Source of the DNA: Neolentinus lepideus HHB14362 ss-1
Lineage: Eukaryota; Basidiomycota; Agaricomycetes; Gloeophyllales; Gloeophyllaceae
NCBI GenBank assembly: GCA_001632425.1
Contig: KV425641.1
Coordinates: 1-55,163, forward strand
Length of the DNA stretch: 55,163 nt
Direction of reading: 5' to 3'
The notes below the pieces were generated by a model that did no database searches, had not been told where the DNA came from, and saw only the letters and a list, made by a program, of their open reading frames with translations. Within the stretch, counting starts at the first letter, position 1. Every line of letters starts with the position of its first letter. Of the stretch, positions 44,022 to 55,163 are shown in pieces. The translations under genes and the position numbers were made by a program.

Positions 44022-47000
44022 CTAAGTCCGCCCCTCGTCCAAATTTGTTGCAAATCGGCCTTGTCCATATCCATCCCGTTTTGGCTCCTCAGGACTGTCA
44101 TTCACATACGCCGAGATATAATCAAACTGATCGTCGGGATCGTCCCCTCCTTCTCCTTCACCCTCTGCCTTGGTCGCAGGGGGCAGCTGAGGCAGGGACC
44201 GGTCCACACCCGAACTAGCGCTGCCAGTGCGTCCCCTCAATCCGCCGCCAGCCGGATACGGAGAGGTCGGCAAAGTCCGCTTCACAAAGCTCAGCGGCGA
44301 GGTATCTGCGACTCCCGGTACACCTCCCGACCCTACGCTACTAGCACTCGGGGAACGCATCTGCCTCCTGAACGCACTCGCCGAGATCGTTTTCGTGCCC
44401 GGCGCAGGCGGGAGTAGCGGTGAGTTCGGGCCCGATGTCGCACCGCCAGAGGACAAGTTGCTCGAGGATTGCGAGGCCAAGTTCGGCCTCGGCAAGGATG
44501 AGTACGAGGGACGTGGATACTCTGGCGGTGTTCGGTACGGTGTGGAAGTTGCAGTACTTATTGGCGTCGTAGACCGATTGGGCAAATTGATAGTCGGCGG
44601 AGGCGGTAGGGGCTGTGATCCACTCGTCTGCGTCTGACCGACCGGTGGGATCGATGGAAGTGGTTGACCTGCCCTCGGCGACAGCGGCGGGCTCTCCCCC
44701 CTCTCCTTCTCCGAGCTTGCCATGGACGCTCTTCTGGCATTCGCTTGCGCATAGTTAGTCTGCCCCACGCCTGGCGAATTCGATGCGAATGGTGGTGCTG
44801 GAGGAGCAAGCGGCGACGGCGTGCGCGCAGGTTGTTCTTGGTCTTGTGAGACACCTAACCTCGGACTTATGACATCGTTCTCAGGAGTAGACACCTTCCC
44901 AACGGTAGGTGATGTAGGTCCAGTTGGTCTACTTGCACTAGGCGCAGGAGCAGGTGGCGAGAATAACAAGGCGTCAAGTTCTCTGCTAATCTCTCTGGCA
45001 GCGGCAGCGTTGAGCGAGTGCTCGTCCGTCTCCGTCGCTGACGGAGGAGTTGGTATACGCTCAGGTGGCTGTTGGGGTTCCGGTGGTTGTGAAGTAGTCG
45101 ACGCTCTATCATTCGCAGCGTCCTCATTCGGGCTCGGTTCTGTGAGATAAACATCAACCAACGGCAACCCTGGGTGAACACTCGACCAAGCAATGAAGAA
45201 ATACGCGGACTCACGTGGTTCCCTCTCCGCCTCCGCCCTCTTCTCCATCGCCTCTTCAATATCCGTTGCCCCGCTCTTGAACCTAAGCCTCCTATCCGCC
45301 CTACCCACACTTAGCCCATCATCCCGGCCTGCACTGGCACCGGCACCGGCACCGGCGGCACCAGCACCTGACCCTTCACTCACTGCACCAAATCGTGAAT
45401 GCATCGGGCTCGACATCGGACTCTCCGCGGTCGGGGACATATATGCTAGCTCCACATTATCCTCATCCTCTTCCCTCCTCTGATTAACCCCATTCCCATT
45501 CAGGTTGAGCAGCTCGACTTGCAACCCACCACCGAGGTTCAGATCAAGAGGGGTGTACGCAGGTAGACCCTCGGCACTCTGGCTCTCCTCGCTGCGCCTA
45601 GATTCCCTCGCCTCAGCTTCCTTCGCATTCTCAACGGTCCCGCGGCGTTTCACGGGGAATGTGGCGAAGCGCCCGCCCTGTCGGGCACCCGAGCTCGAAG
45701 ATGGACCAGACGCGATTGAAACGGTTCTGGACGTGGAGCGGGCCGAACTAGGGTTCGACACCCCGAACTCATCCGCTGGTGCGTCGATAAATTCGCCGAG
45801 CCCGAGTCCATTTCCCGTCTGGATAGGATCAAGACTGTAGTTATCGTTCCTCGAGTCGGAACTGAGCCCCGGAATATTCCAGTTGAGCCCAGATGAGGGC
45901 CGAGAGCGCGTGCTGTTGGTTGAGACCAACTGTGGGTGTGCAGGCGGTGGAGGGAACGACGAGGTGGTAGAGTACGGCTCTGGCATCGACGACGCAGGTG
46001 ACGACGACGAGAGCATGCTTGGATGAGTAGGTGGTGGGAGCGGGGAGGGCGCATATATCGACTGTCGGCGGTCGGGCGACTGATACCGATCCGTGGGCGC
46101 GTTCATACCGCCGCCCGAGCTTGGGAACGACGGGAGGCTGCTCAATGGGAACGTCGAAAACTCGACGCGGCGAATTGCATCATCCGCCTGCTGCGTAAGC
46201 GAGCGAGTCTGGTCCTGGCCGGTGTACATCGTCCGTGCTAGCCCGGGCTCTGTCCTGCCGAGCGGGATGGCCTCAATGAGCAGTTTGCCATAGTGCGCGA
46301 TGAGCTACTCGAGCAGGTGAGGGAAAGGTCACAGATAAAGAAAACCGCACATACCACAGCGACCTCGCCGCACTCGCCGATCCCCCCGAACTGGATGCCC
46401 ATCCATTCCTTCACCTCCACGCGCTTGTAATCGCCGAGGGCAGCCTCCTCCGCAAGGATCTCGCCCTCGACATCCTTGATCTCCTCACGGAGCTTGTTAA
46501 TAAGGTCCATTTGTGCCTGCACATTCTTGTTCTCGGGGTTCATCTTACTTAGCTTCTTGTCGGCGGATTCACATTTGGACTGAAGGGATTTGTGGCGGCG
46601 ATTGAGGGCAAGTAGAGATTCTTCCCGCGTGCGGATCGATTTCATGTTCGTGCGAATGGTTTGGGTATGCGAGGAGAGATGAGTGAAGGTCGTGCAAAGG
46701 TGGAGGAGGAGGGACGCGCTGGCGGATAGGATGTCCTGTGATAGCAAACATGGGTATGTGACAAGGAACATTGGAGTAGGATTATAAGGATTCGGTGTGA
46801 TAAGAAGTCAGTAACAGCTGGATAAGTCAACCAGAAGGTCCGCATGCAAGTTCACGTACGCCCATGTCATCTCCCTCGCCAATTCCCCAGCTCCTCAGTG
46901 CATCAGCTGCTTTCGCAAAGTCCGTTGTAAGCCGGTCCAGACTAGTGATCCATCATCAAGTTGCCGTACAGCCGTTAAGCTGTAATTGCAAAGCTAGCCA

Positions 47001-47135
47001 GGGTATAAACACTCACGCATTGACCACTGTCTTCTCCGCAATGATTAGATCTTGCAGAGTCCTGAGCTCATTTTTCCCAGCCAATGCCGGCAATGTAGAG
47101 TTATGAGCAATCTTCGTGGCCGCTGTCTTGAACAT
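44022..47135 (-). CDS. PIL1: PIL1/LSP1-domain eisosome protein with long disordered tail
   Basis: Exons 47135-47017, 46941-46860, 46735-46355, 46304-45215, 45139-44022 give 929 aa. The BAR-type Pil1 domain fills about residues 1-270: MFKTAATKIAHNSTLPALAG, ELRTLQDLIIAEKTVVNALD, FAKAADALRSWGIGEGDDMG, SKMNPENKNVQAQMDLINKL, EAALGDYKRVEVKEWMGIQF, HYGKLLIEAIPLGR. Such proteins form filaments that shape eisosome furrows at the plasma membrane. The remaining ~650 residues are low-complexity Pro/Ser/Thr/Ala with acidic ends (DDPDDQFDYISAYVNDSPEE), against roughly 340 aa in yeast Pil1. The last intron (45214-45140, GTGAGT..CACAG, 75 nt) keeps the frame open and would be missed by ORF-based calling. The tail probably carries phosphosites (inference). 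Confidence 0.88.
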
Positions 47136-47633
47136 TGTTACAGGCCTGAGCTTGTTATGTTGTCATGTAGCGTGTTTCGTGAGGAGGTGTATGACAGGAA
47201 TGCATGTCAGGCTGTGCGTTGTGCTCGGCCGCAGTCGCGATATGCCGGCGGTTGTAGGTAATACGGATGACCTTGCATTATTCCATACGGTCGCCTTGCA
47301 AGTTTCTTGTATAACACGCACGCTCTACTATCATTATGGACGTTCATACTGACAATTTTGGACAACTCTATAGTCTCAGCTTCGACTTCGAGTAATGGCC
47401 AGACTACAAGGATATGGGTTCGAGTTTTGCGCAGATAGATAGTACTTTGGTGTTAATTGCTCCATGGCGTCGAGGAGACGTCCGATATGTGGGTGTATCA
47501 GTTGTTTATAAACTATCTGCAGCGCTGACGAGAGAGGAATATTTTGAGACACAGGTGCAGAGAGACGACTAAAGCTAGATAGGCAGCCGGCCAATTTCGC
47601 GGAACATGGCTTCTTCCCATCGACGGACAACGA
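47136..47633. other. Upstream region of the PIL1-type gene
   Basis: No separate gene recognised; lies between the 3' end of the DUF3669 gene and the PIL1 start. Confidence 0.5.
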
Positions 47634-48516
47634 CTACCCAAGTACGTTCAAGAACTTCTGGCCATTCGCCCTCGTAGCGTCATCCAGCTGTGCCTCGTAA
47701 GCGATCTTGAGGATACCGAACAGCGAGCCTTTCAGTGGGTAAAATTTACTATTGCTCTTGAATATCTCGACCGTGTTAGCGATATTCGGAGGGTTGCCGA
47801 CAGTGAATGATGATGTGATGATGTTAGTGGATGCCCTCGAGATAGAAGAAAATAATGGTACGTACCAAGTTAAAGTCGATGACATATAGCTTGATCCCGC
47901 CGTTGCCGTTGCCACCCATTACGAACTTGATGTCATTCGCATCGTATCCTGCCTTCCAGTGGATCCTCGATACCATCTCCCCAATCCCAGAAGCAATCTG
48001 CTCGATTGGAGGCAAGTGTATGGTCTTGCTCTGTACAGCGAGCTTGGTGTACATGTCGGCAGTGAGTAGGACGTTCGTCAGGTTGACTGTACTCTTTGAA
48101 GCGGACTCGGCATCATTGCGTCCGATGCCAAGAAGACAGATCCTGATCTTCGCCGCCTCGTCTGGCTTAACGCCGAGCAGCTCCCCCAACTCTGCCTTCA
48201 GCGCATCCGGGATATCTGATATGCGCTCCATCGGAATGGTAGGGCTCTTCGTATCCTCGAGGTACGTGCCCACTGCCGGACGAATGACCTCATTCTCGAA
48301 GGCAGCTTCGATGTCATTGTCTTGTTCGCAGAATGCAATTGGTTTAAGAACGAAGAAGACGGCTCCTGGACTGCAGCGAGTGTAAATGACCTTGAGGGCT
48401 TCAAACTCACGCTTGCCACCGACAAAGTCGCGAGTGAAGGTCTTATACGCGACACTACCCTTGACAGTGACAGTGGAGTAGGATCCGGAGCCGATTTGAC
48501 TCGAGGTGGACGACAT
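47634..48516 (-). CDS. DUF3669 protein (kinase-like fold)
   Basis: Exon 1 (48516-47866) gives 217 codons: SYSTVTVKGSVAYKTF near the start, IRICLLGIGRND, the family-typical SKTIHLPPIEQIASGIGEMV, SRIHWKAGYDANDIKFVMGG and LYVIDFNL. The HW..G.DA.D..FV.G and DFN blocks resemble the catalytic-loop and DFG areas of kinases. The donor GTACGT follows FNL. Exon 2 is best placed at 47756-47634 (SNSKFYPLKGS...), which keeps frame and gives 257 aa; including TVGNPPNIANTVEIFK before it would look more family-like but lacks an in-phase acceptor. DUF3669 proteins are abundant in fungi and of unknown role. Confidence 0.75.
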
Positions 48517-49793
48517 TTGAATGCGAAGTTCGTGGGAAGTAAATTGCTGGGGTGGATTCGATGCTGATGACGACCTCGAGGTCCCTACTGGCCTTTATAC
48601 GTTCAACATGACATGTCAGAATAACACCCGAGGTTAGAGGTGATTTGACGAGAGTATAACCGGCTGAATTCCTGTGCATCGAGCGAAGCGTCTCGTCAGA
48701 ACGGACGTCAGCATGACCCGGACACAGGTACGAAGGCTGGAGAAGCTAGTAGTCCGACATCAATGGCACGTTTCCGAACTAAAGTCAAGGTACATCTCTC
48801 ATACCGGCACTGTCTTCCTGCGACAACGAGGGCCTGTGGTAGAGCGTCTAGAATTAATGGTCGACGACTTTAAGCCTGAAGACTATTGGTGAGCCATCAC
48901 GCAGGGATAAAGTAGCATTTGGAAAGCCACGGTTCTGCATCAGACACAGTGCGTGCGTCGTTGAATATCCATAGTGCTAAAACAGACTGTTGCGGTTACT
49001 AATCATTGAGCTTCATCCAAGGTCACTTCACGACATGGAACTTCGAAACGTTTGTTACAAAGCTCGAGTACTGCGAGGGCGCTTCATACCCAGCACGCCG
49101 CTGCACGCGGAAAACCAAAAATAGGTCAGGACTCACAACAAGTCCTCAGACGCCTCTCCGCTATCAGGTTTTAAAGCATAAATACGTAAACCGCTCACTA
49201 GGTTAAATCTATACATATGCTACTGGGCAGTTAGGCTGGCGAAAAACGCTTGTGAAGTCAGTATACGTGGCCAGAGTTTCCAAACCACTGATTTCAACTG
49301 TCGCGGTCCTAGCAGCACCTGACTACGTGCAATCCTTGTTTTATGCAGCATTATCCCTCTTGTGTTATATTTCAGTTTAAATCAACTTGATGGAATGCAT
49401 TGTGGCAGATCATTACAACGCGGCCTGTCACCACTGGCATGAACTAGCTAGAGTAGCGTTGAGTCCACTCCTGAAGATCTACATGAACATCCACCTAGCT
49501 ACAAATAAGAAACAAACCAAAAACTTCCATTGACAATTAAATGGAACAGAAGGAGTCCAAGCGACATCAATGCCTTGAAAATTCGTCGCAACTAGGTATA
49601 TCCACGTGTATCCAATAATGTGGCGGCCAGGAGATATGAATAGACCCTAACCTGGAGGCCACGTGGTCGCCGCTTCGTTTCTGAGTACAACTCCTCTCTG
49701 ACGCGCGCTGTGACATCAAGCTATGGCATCGCTCGCCACCGCTCTCGTACATATACCCGACTTTTCTCAAACTCCTAAATATTGTAGACAGCC
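48517..49793. other. Intergenic
   Basis: 1.3 kb divergent spacer upstream of the DUF3669 and ComA-like genes; no domain in any frame. Confidence 0.45.
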
Positions 49794-51005
49794 ATGTCAA
49801 TTCTACGAGCAGCTCGACCGTTTACTGCCACCCTCCGCTCATCAACCATCCCTACTTTCTCCCTCTCTCGTCGTCTCTTTTCCGCGTCTTCTCAATTGTC
49901 TGAGGCTCAAGTTCGGCCAAGTGGAACAGCGTTTGAATTTCTCCCAACGAATGCGCTACCGCCGAAGCCAAGAAAGCATGGGTTGACTGAGATTCGAGGA
50001 CCATACTATGCACCTGTCGGCCAGATATATATCGATGAGTTGCTGAGAGACTGGGGTGAATACGTTGATGGAATCAAGTTTTCTGGGGGGAGTTTCTCGT
50101 TGATGCCTGTCGAGCGGTTGCGATTGTTTATTGAGACCGCTCACAAGCACAGTGAGTGAAAGACCGTTGATCGAGCTCACTTTATTGACGCCCAACAGAT
50201 TGCTACGTCAGTACGGGAGGGTACATCGAACGCGTTATTGCGACGTCCGGCGGTAACAAAGACCTGATTTCTAAGTACCTGAAAGCCTGCAAAGATGTTG
50301 GGTACGTCGCTCTGCCACAGCATCTCATACTCGCTTACACCTATGAGCATAGTTTCGACGTCCTCGAGATTTCCTCCGGTTTCCTCTCCATCCCAACATC
50401 CGACTGGCAGTTCCTCATCGAGCTCACTGCTCAGCACGGGCTGAAACCGAAGCCCGAAGTCGGTGTACGCACGCTTGCCACACCTTCATGTCGCACGAGC
50501 ACCGGCTAATGTTCTCCTAGATTCAATGGGGTGCAGGCGGCGACGCCTCGGTCGAAGAACTCGAATCAGCCGGAACGCGCGACGTGGGCTGGGTAATCGA
50601 GCGTGCCGAGAAGTTCCTAGGCGCCGGTGCACACGTACGTCTCTATCTGCCTTACGTCCTCGAGAAGACTTATTAGCGCTACGTAGATGATTATGATTGA
50701 ATCTGAGGGTATTACAGAGAACGTCAAATCCTGGCGGACAGACGTGATAAGCGGAATCAACTCGAAGCTTCCGACGGACAAGGTGATGTTCGAGGCGGCG
50801 GAGCCTGAAGGTACGTATCAAGCGTCTTGCATTGCTGATATTCTGAATTAAGTGTCGTGCAATAGTGTTCTCGTATCACATTCAAAACACGGGCGCCACC
50901 GCGAACCTGTTCATCGACCACTCGCAGATCGTGCAGCTGGCGTGCTTGAGGCGTGGAATCTGGGGGACTGGTGCAACGTTCGGGCGGGTGGTAACCGTTG
51001 GGTGA
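49794..51005 (+). CDS. Phosphosulfolactate synthase-like (ComA/HSA32 family)
   Basis: Six exons (49794-50151, 50199-50301, 50353-50464, 50521-50634, 50687-50810, 50866-51005) give 316 aa. A basic Ser-rich leader (MSILRAARPFTATLRSSTIP) looks like a mitochondrial presequence. The TIM-barrel follows: KPRKHGLTEIRGPYYAPVGQ, LRDWGEYVDGIKFSGGSFSL, CYVSTGGYIERVIA, LKACKDVGFDVLEISSGFLS, KPKPEVGIQWGAGG, MIMIESEGITENV, KVMFEAAEPEVFSYHIQ, GRVVTVG. Archaeal ComA adds sulfite to phosphoenolpyruvate in coenzyme M synthesis; the plant homologue HSA32 is needed for heat memory. Fungi make no coenzyme M, so the role here is unknown. Convergent with the membrane paralogue. Confidence 0.88.
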
Positions 51006-51407
51006 TGCATTGAAAGTTCAAAGCGAGGAAGGATTGTGTAATTATAAAGTAAACTGTACAGGTATGGATGTCGACTGTAATGTGTACGATTACAAATGTG
51101 AGCGGTGGTGCACCCGAAGATGACGCCTAAGGATAACATGGAAGCCATGGAAGGGTCGACGAGGCATGGTATACATGCGAAGGCAGATAACTTCCGACAA
51201 GGTAAACAGCGGGAGAAGAATGTCGGTGCTGGAGTAAATTGTCCGTGATATATACATTTGAGCTGCTATAGATGAATGGAGAGGCATGGAGGGAGGCTGT
51301 GATAAAATAACAGAGTACACCACAAAGACACGTCAAAATGATCAAATGAAAAGGGAGAGAAACGAGTATGGTAAGGGAGGCTGATCAACAGGAGAAGTAC
51401 ATCGGAA

Positions 51408-53023
51408 TTAGATGGGTGGGATGAAATTGGTCCACAAGACAGTCTGGTATGCGGCAGGAGGAAGGGACTTCAAGGAGAGGAAAGCTAAGACGAGAAGAGT
51501 TATGCGTGCGGCAACATAGAGAAGGGGAAAGATGATAATGAGAACCCATAAAATTGTGGCCAGAATATTGATTTTAGACTCCGGAAGCTCATCGACCACA
51601 GGCAAGAGGAGAGTTACCATAGCCTCTGCAGTTGGCAGACACGTTATCGCGAGCGAACAGCTCCTCCACAGGATCTGCTCTGCATGAGATGGGAATTCAA
51701 GGGACCACGCGATGCAGTGGATGGCTCCGAAGACTGTCGAACAAGCGACCATTATGCAGGGAAAAATTACTTCGTCGTCGACGTCTATGTTTCCACCATA
51801 ATATGGGTCGATGTTCCGGTCCTGGTCATCAATTTCGCCGCCTATGATTATGTTTACTAGGGGGGATAATGGGATGATAGAAAAGAAGAAAAGAAGCAGA
51901 ATCCGTGGATGATTCTCATTAAGCACAGTTCCAGGGCCCCACAAAAAGCCCCAAAAGTATTGATCAACATCGACAACATACGTTTTGATGCGCGTAACCG
52001 AACTTCCTTGACTAGTCTGCACTGAAGTACCAGTCTTGTTAATGTCATCTAATGACGTGATGGTGACGGAGGGTTCTCTTGAACTTCTGCCAATTGCGTA
52101 CGGGCAATCAACGGACTGCGGCTTGTTCCACCAGAATGCATATACAACGGCATTAAGCACGGCAAAAGCGCATGTTGCGAGCTCCAGCTCGGTAAGCGGT
52201 AGCTTCTGGATGGCACGCGCGATGCATTGCACAATGAACCAGGATGTCTGGAGAATCGCAAGGCCTTTCGAAAGCCAGTCGCATTTACTCTTGTCCTTGA
52301 TCTCATCTTCTGTTATCTCAGGAAACGGTAGAGTCGAAATGTCCGGAGGGGTCGACGGGGTTCGGGCTGAGGCCGTTCCAAGCGATGGTATTGAGTCATC
52401 CCCGAGCTGGGTATTAGTTTCAGTGCTGGTTTGTACTGCTGAGGGAGATGGCTGCGATATGTGCGCTGTACTGTGTTGTCTTCCGTTCTGGTGCTCTTCC
52501 TGCCTCTCCTTCGATCCCAGCTTATCAAGATCTTTGTACGGATCCACAACCTTGAATGGTTGGTCGCCGTTGAAGATTAGGAATCCACCCATGATAGCAA
52601 AGAACCCATGCGTCTGCGTCCAGCCGTGACTATCTGCGCTCATTTAGCTACAGATCGATATCCGGTGCAAATTGATATGGACGTACCCTTGTATTTCCGC
52701 GCCAATCTTCGTGAGGTAAGCCATTGTCTCGCCGCTCAGCAGACAATGGTATCCGGTGCGATAATTGCACAGACCGTCGCAACTATTCGATGGCCAAGTT
52801 TGCGAGCCCAATGTGCATCGTGAGGTGGGATGTTGGGGTGCACGGCCACCCACGTGCACGCGAAAATCGTGGCGAGGCAGCTCCAAACGATATCGGAGAG
52901 CGTACGGCAGTTGTATACATTATCGCATGTGTCGCCAAGCGAGGATTGTAGAGCCATACTCGCAATCAGAGTAGCGTTGGCGGCGGGAGTGGGGAAGAAA
53001 TCGTTGGAATGAGAAAGATACAT
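51408..53023 (-). pseudogene. Multi-pass membrane protein, copy 2, with in-frame TGA
   Basis: Exon 1 53023-52687 and exon 2 52633-51408 (521 codons) encode a paralogue of the 9805-11142 protein: IFACTWVAVHPNIPPHD, VCAIIAPDTIVC, ARQWLTSRRLARKYKDS, TQTHGFFAIMGGF, LSKGLAILQTSWFVVQCIAR, AFAVLNAVVYAFWWNKPQSV, VFGAIHCIAWSLEFPS and a C-terminal NFIPP. Exon 1 has a TGA at 52738-52736 where the family has Trp (ELVIVWATRQW in copy 1), a one-base G-to-A change. Everything else is intact, so the inactivation is recent, an allele, a read error or read through. The start could also be the ATG of MALQSSLGDTCD. Confidence 0.8.
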
Positions 53024-55163
53024 CTGGACACTGTACTGAACAATGCGGAATGAGATGCGGTTCAGGGTGATACAGCATTGCGTGCACTGTATATCCCTAA
53101 TAGACAGTCAACAGCCACAGTCCACTGCCATCAGGCACATGAAGCAAAGATAGCACAATCATTCGAAATGCGGATGCGCAACAATGGACAACAATCGGCA
53201 CGAAAGTGCGCATGGCTGTGCGAACCATAGGATACGGATCGCATAACGGACATGTGTATGATGACAGATGAATGATCTAAACCTTTGAACAGAGGCAGGA
53301 AAATGCAGTAGATGCTCGCAGAGTCTCGTCGTTACATGCTCTCGCACCATCCCTGGCAGCGATAAATGGTTCTCGTGTAATCAACATTGGCTAGAGCTTG
53401 AAGCGTTTCCGATTCGCGAGGGCGGTGGCGTGAAAAAAATATAGGATGAGGTGCAATGCAGTTTCAGGGATTGCTCACGTGGTACGTACTTGGAGTACAT
53501 CGACTAGATTATCCACCAAAGGCAGATAACGGATCAGTGAGACTAAGAGCGGGACGAATATAGGGACTGCATACCAACTGGAGAACCGGATGTACCGGTG
53601 CCTGGCACCCATGACCCCTGCAGCACCATCCGAGTGTGCTCCGCTCCTACAACTGTCCGGGAACGTCACATAGGGAGGGTGTTGAGGAGTAGACGAGTGG
53701 GCCGGTGTGAAGGAATCACAGTGGTGAAGCACAGGTACATGCCTATCCTAGATTGGTGGTGGTTGTACAGCGCTCGGAGCATGTCAGGGTGGTAAATTTG
53801 GGATGCGGCAATGCCGCACGAAGCGCAAGAATAGACTGCACGGAGATCTCAACGCTACATTCATCTGGGCAGGTGCCAGACGCGTTGCTCGATAGATAAT
53901 AACTATAATGTAGAAAGAGCATCGTGTCGGACCATGCGTGCGGCCGGAGTCCCAACTGCAGACGTGCTCTAGAGAGTAAGAATAAAAAGAGGGAGTCACG
54001 ATGAGCGCTCGTCACAACACATGGCCGTGTCCTATGCGGTCACGTGAACGATCGGGAACGCGCAGTTCGAGGCGGATAGTGTGGAGAGGTGTAAGCAACT
54101 GCGATGAACGTGGTATTTGTGTGGGGAACAGAACGAGAGATGAACTTAGGGTTGGGAAATACTGATACTACCGATAAATCTGGATGTGAGACATCAGACG
54201 ACCCGATCTTGCGCCTTGTCACGACACTACATCAGGAAAAAAGTACCTGAGCCGTAGCTCCGGCTTCAGATCTATAGCTCTATGTTGGCTCCCAGAGCAC
54301 GTATAGTCCATGTATGAGCTCCGGGAGTTCTACCAAGTGCAATACAGTCCCTATTTGGAGCTACGGGAATATTCAGTAGACAACCGCAGGCGGCACAGAT
54401 GTCTATGTATGTCTACAGCACACTACGGGTCTACCAGCAGCTACTCGGGCTACTCGGGCCTACTCGGGCTACTGCCAGGAGATCTGAGTATAGACTTGTA
54501 CTCACGTGTTGAAAATATTGGTATAAGCGAGATTAGGCTGGCAAATATGCCACTCTGATCCATTCTTACTTAGAGCATGGCTCCTTGCGAGATATTGCAT
54601 CTGTCTAAGCATCTCCAGTAACCGCGGCCCTCAGATGCGGTGTGACACGATCACGTGACCATGTTGACTCGGTCATTCAAGCCCAGTAAGAATGCCCTTG
54701 AATCAGTATCAATGAGATCCGTTGTATGATGTGTGAACAGATTTCCATGGTGGCCATTGATTACGATTGAAAAAATGATGGAATATTTTCTCCTCGGATG
54801 TTTGTAAAACTACGGTAATCAACCAAATTCATTTGAATATGCGATAGCACAAGCCATTGATTTTGGTTGAATTTCAATGAGTCCGGCACCCGATGTATTC
54901 ATGCAACATGTTGTATCAATTTCATTCACTATCATTCTCGTACAAACACCTCATTTTATTTACGAAGCCCTCCCATGCCCTGCACCTGCTTCCGCCCCTG
55001 CTCTACCTGGGTCCCCGGCCCCATACCCGCACGCCCCTACTCCTGCCCTCACTACCCCACTTCACTCATTCAAAACTGGAATACACACTACGCACTAGTT
55101 GCCCCCCCTCGATAAAGTCATCAGCACGATACAAGACAACAAAACATAATTGACTTACTCATC
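53024..55163. other. Intergenic to window end
   Basis: No gene supported. A short tandem CTACTCGGG repeat lies at about 54443-54473, an inverted pair (AATCAACCAAATTCA / TTTTGGTTGAATT) at 54817-54880, and a CT/Pro-rich low-complexity stretch at 54960-55110 whose long frames are compositional. Confidence 0.5.

Noticed and set aside
44227..45840. Long plus-strand frames opposite the PIL1 tail (up to 136 codons)
   Set aside because: Shadows of a GC-rich, Pro/Ser-coding antisense region; no start context or domain.
54867..55153. Three overlapping 73-86 codon Pro/His-rich frames
   Set aside because: They arise in all frames from a CT/CCC-rich low-complexity stretch.
1..55163. Search for tRNA, rRNA, CRISPR or a biosynthetic gene cluster
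   Set aside because: No TPsiC-like GGTTCGAATCC with a matching acceptor stem, no rRNA-like block, no regular spacer array, and no backbone synthase was seen by eye.

Overview
This window reads as nuclear DNA of a filamentous basidiomycete, most likely an Agaricomycete. Genes are split by many short GT-AG introns of about 50-75 bp. The recognisable genes are fungal housekeeping genes (URA5, guanine deaminase, ATG12, an ATG27-like gene, a PIL1-type eisosome gene). Several others belong to multi-pass membrane families that are greatly expanded in Agaricomycetes. The transposons are Ty3/gypsy, hAT-type and TA-flanked non-autonomous elements. The species cannot be named from sequence alone. All gene models were spliced by eye; in each complete model listed with exon coordinates the exon lengths sum to a multiple of three.

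Layout. 1-4.5 kb is a transposon nest: the 3' part of a decayed chromodomain-type Ty3/gypsy element split by a ~1.1 kb LTR-like insertion, then a two-copy ~427 bp tandem repeat, then a hAT-type MITE with a perfect 8-bp target duplication. 5.2-6.6 kb is an intact ten-exon thaumatin-like gene with a 7-nt exon. 6.8-7.8 kb is a probable DUF6533 relic, followed by a TA-flanked MITE (8.4-9.1 kb). 9.8-11.1 kb is a membrane-protein gene whose paralogue lies at 51.4-53.0 kb. 11.5-14.7 kb is an autophagy patch: ATG12, a degraded tandem copy of ATG12, and an ATG27-like gene on the other strand. 14.7-23.9 kb is gene-poor, with a decayed selenoprotein-O fragment, repeats and a 1.5 kb terminal-inverted-repeat element that carries exon-like sequence.

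23.9-26.1 kb is a 19-exon DUF6534 membrane gene. From 27.5 kb the region is gene-dense: a six-hairpin/GH65-like secreted glycosidase; an ASCH/PUA-like protein; a sucrase/ferredoxin-like (AIM32-type) protein divergent from URA5; guanine deaminase convergent with URA5; an uncharacterised acidic protein; a seven-exon 7-TM protein; and a Ser-rich protein. After a palindromic element containing an assembly gap (40.5-41.5 kb) come a PIL1-domain protein with a very long disordered tail (44.0-47.1 kb), a DUF3669 protein, a ComA/HSA32-like phosphosulfolactate synthase homologue, and the second membrane paralogue with an in-frame stop. The last 2 kb hold no gene I can support.

The genes do not form a pathway cluster. 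URA5 and guanine deaminase are both nucleotide metabolism, and ATG12 and the ATG27-like gene are both autophagy, but each pair may be chance neighbours. No tRNA, rRNA or CRISPR was recognised.
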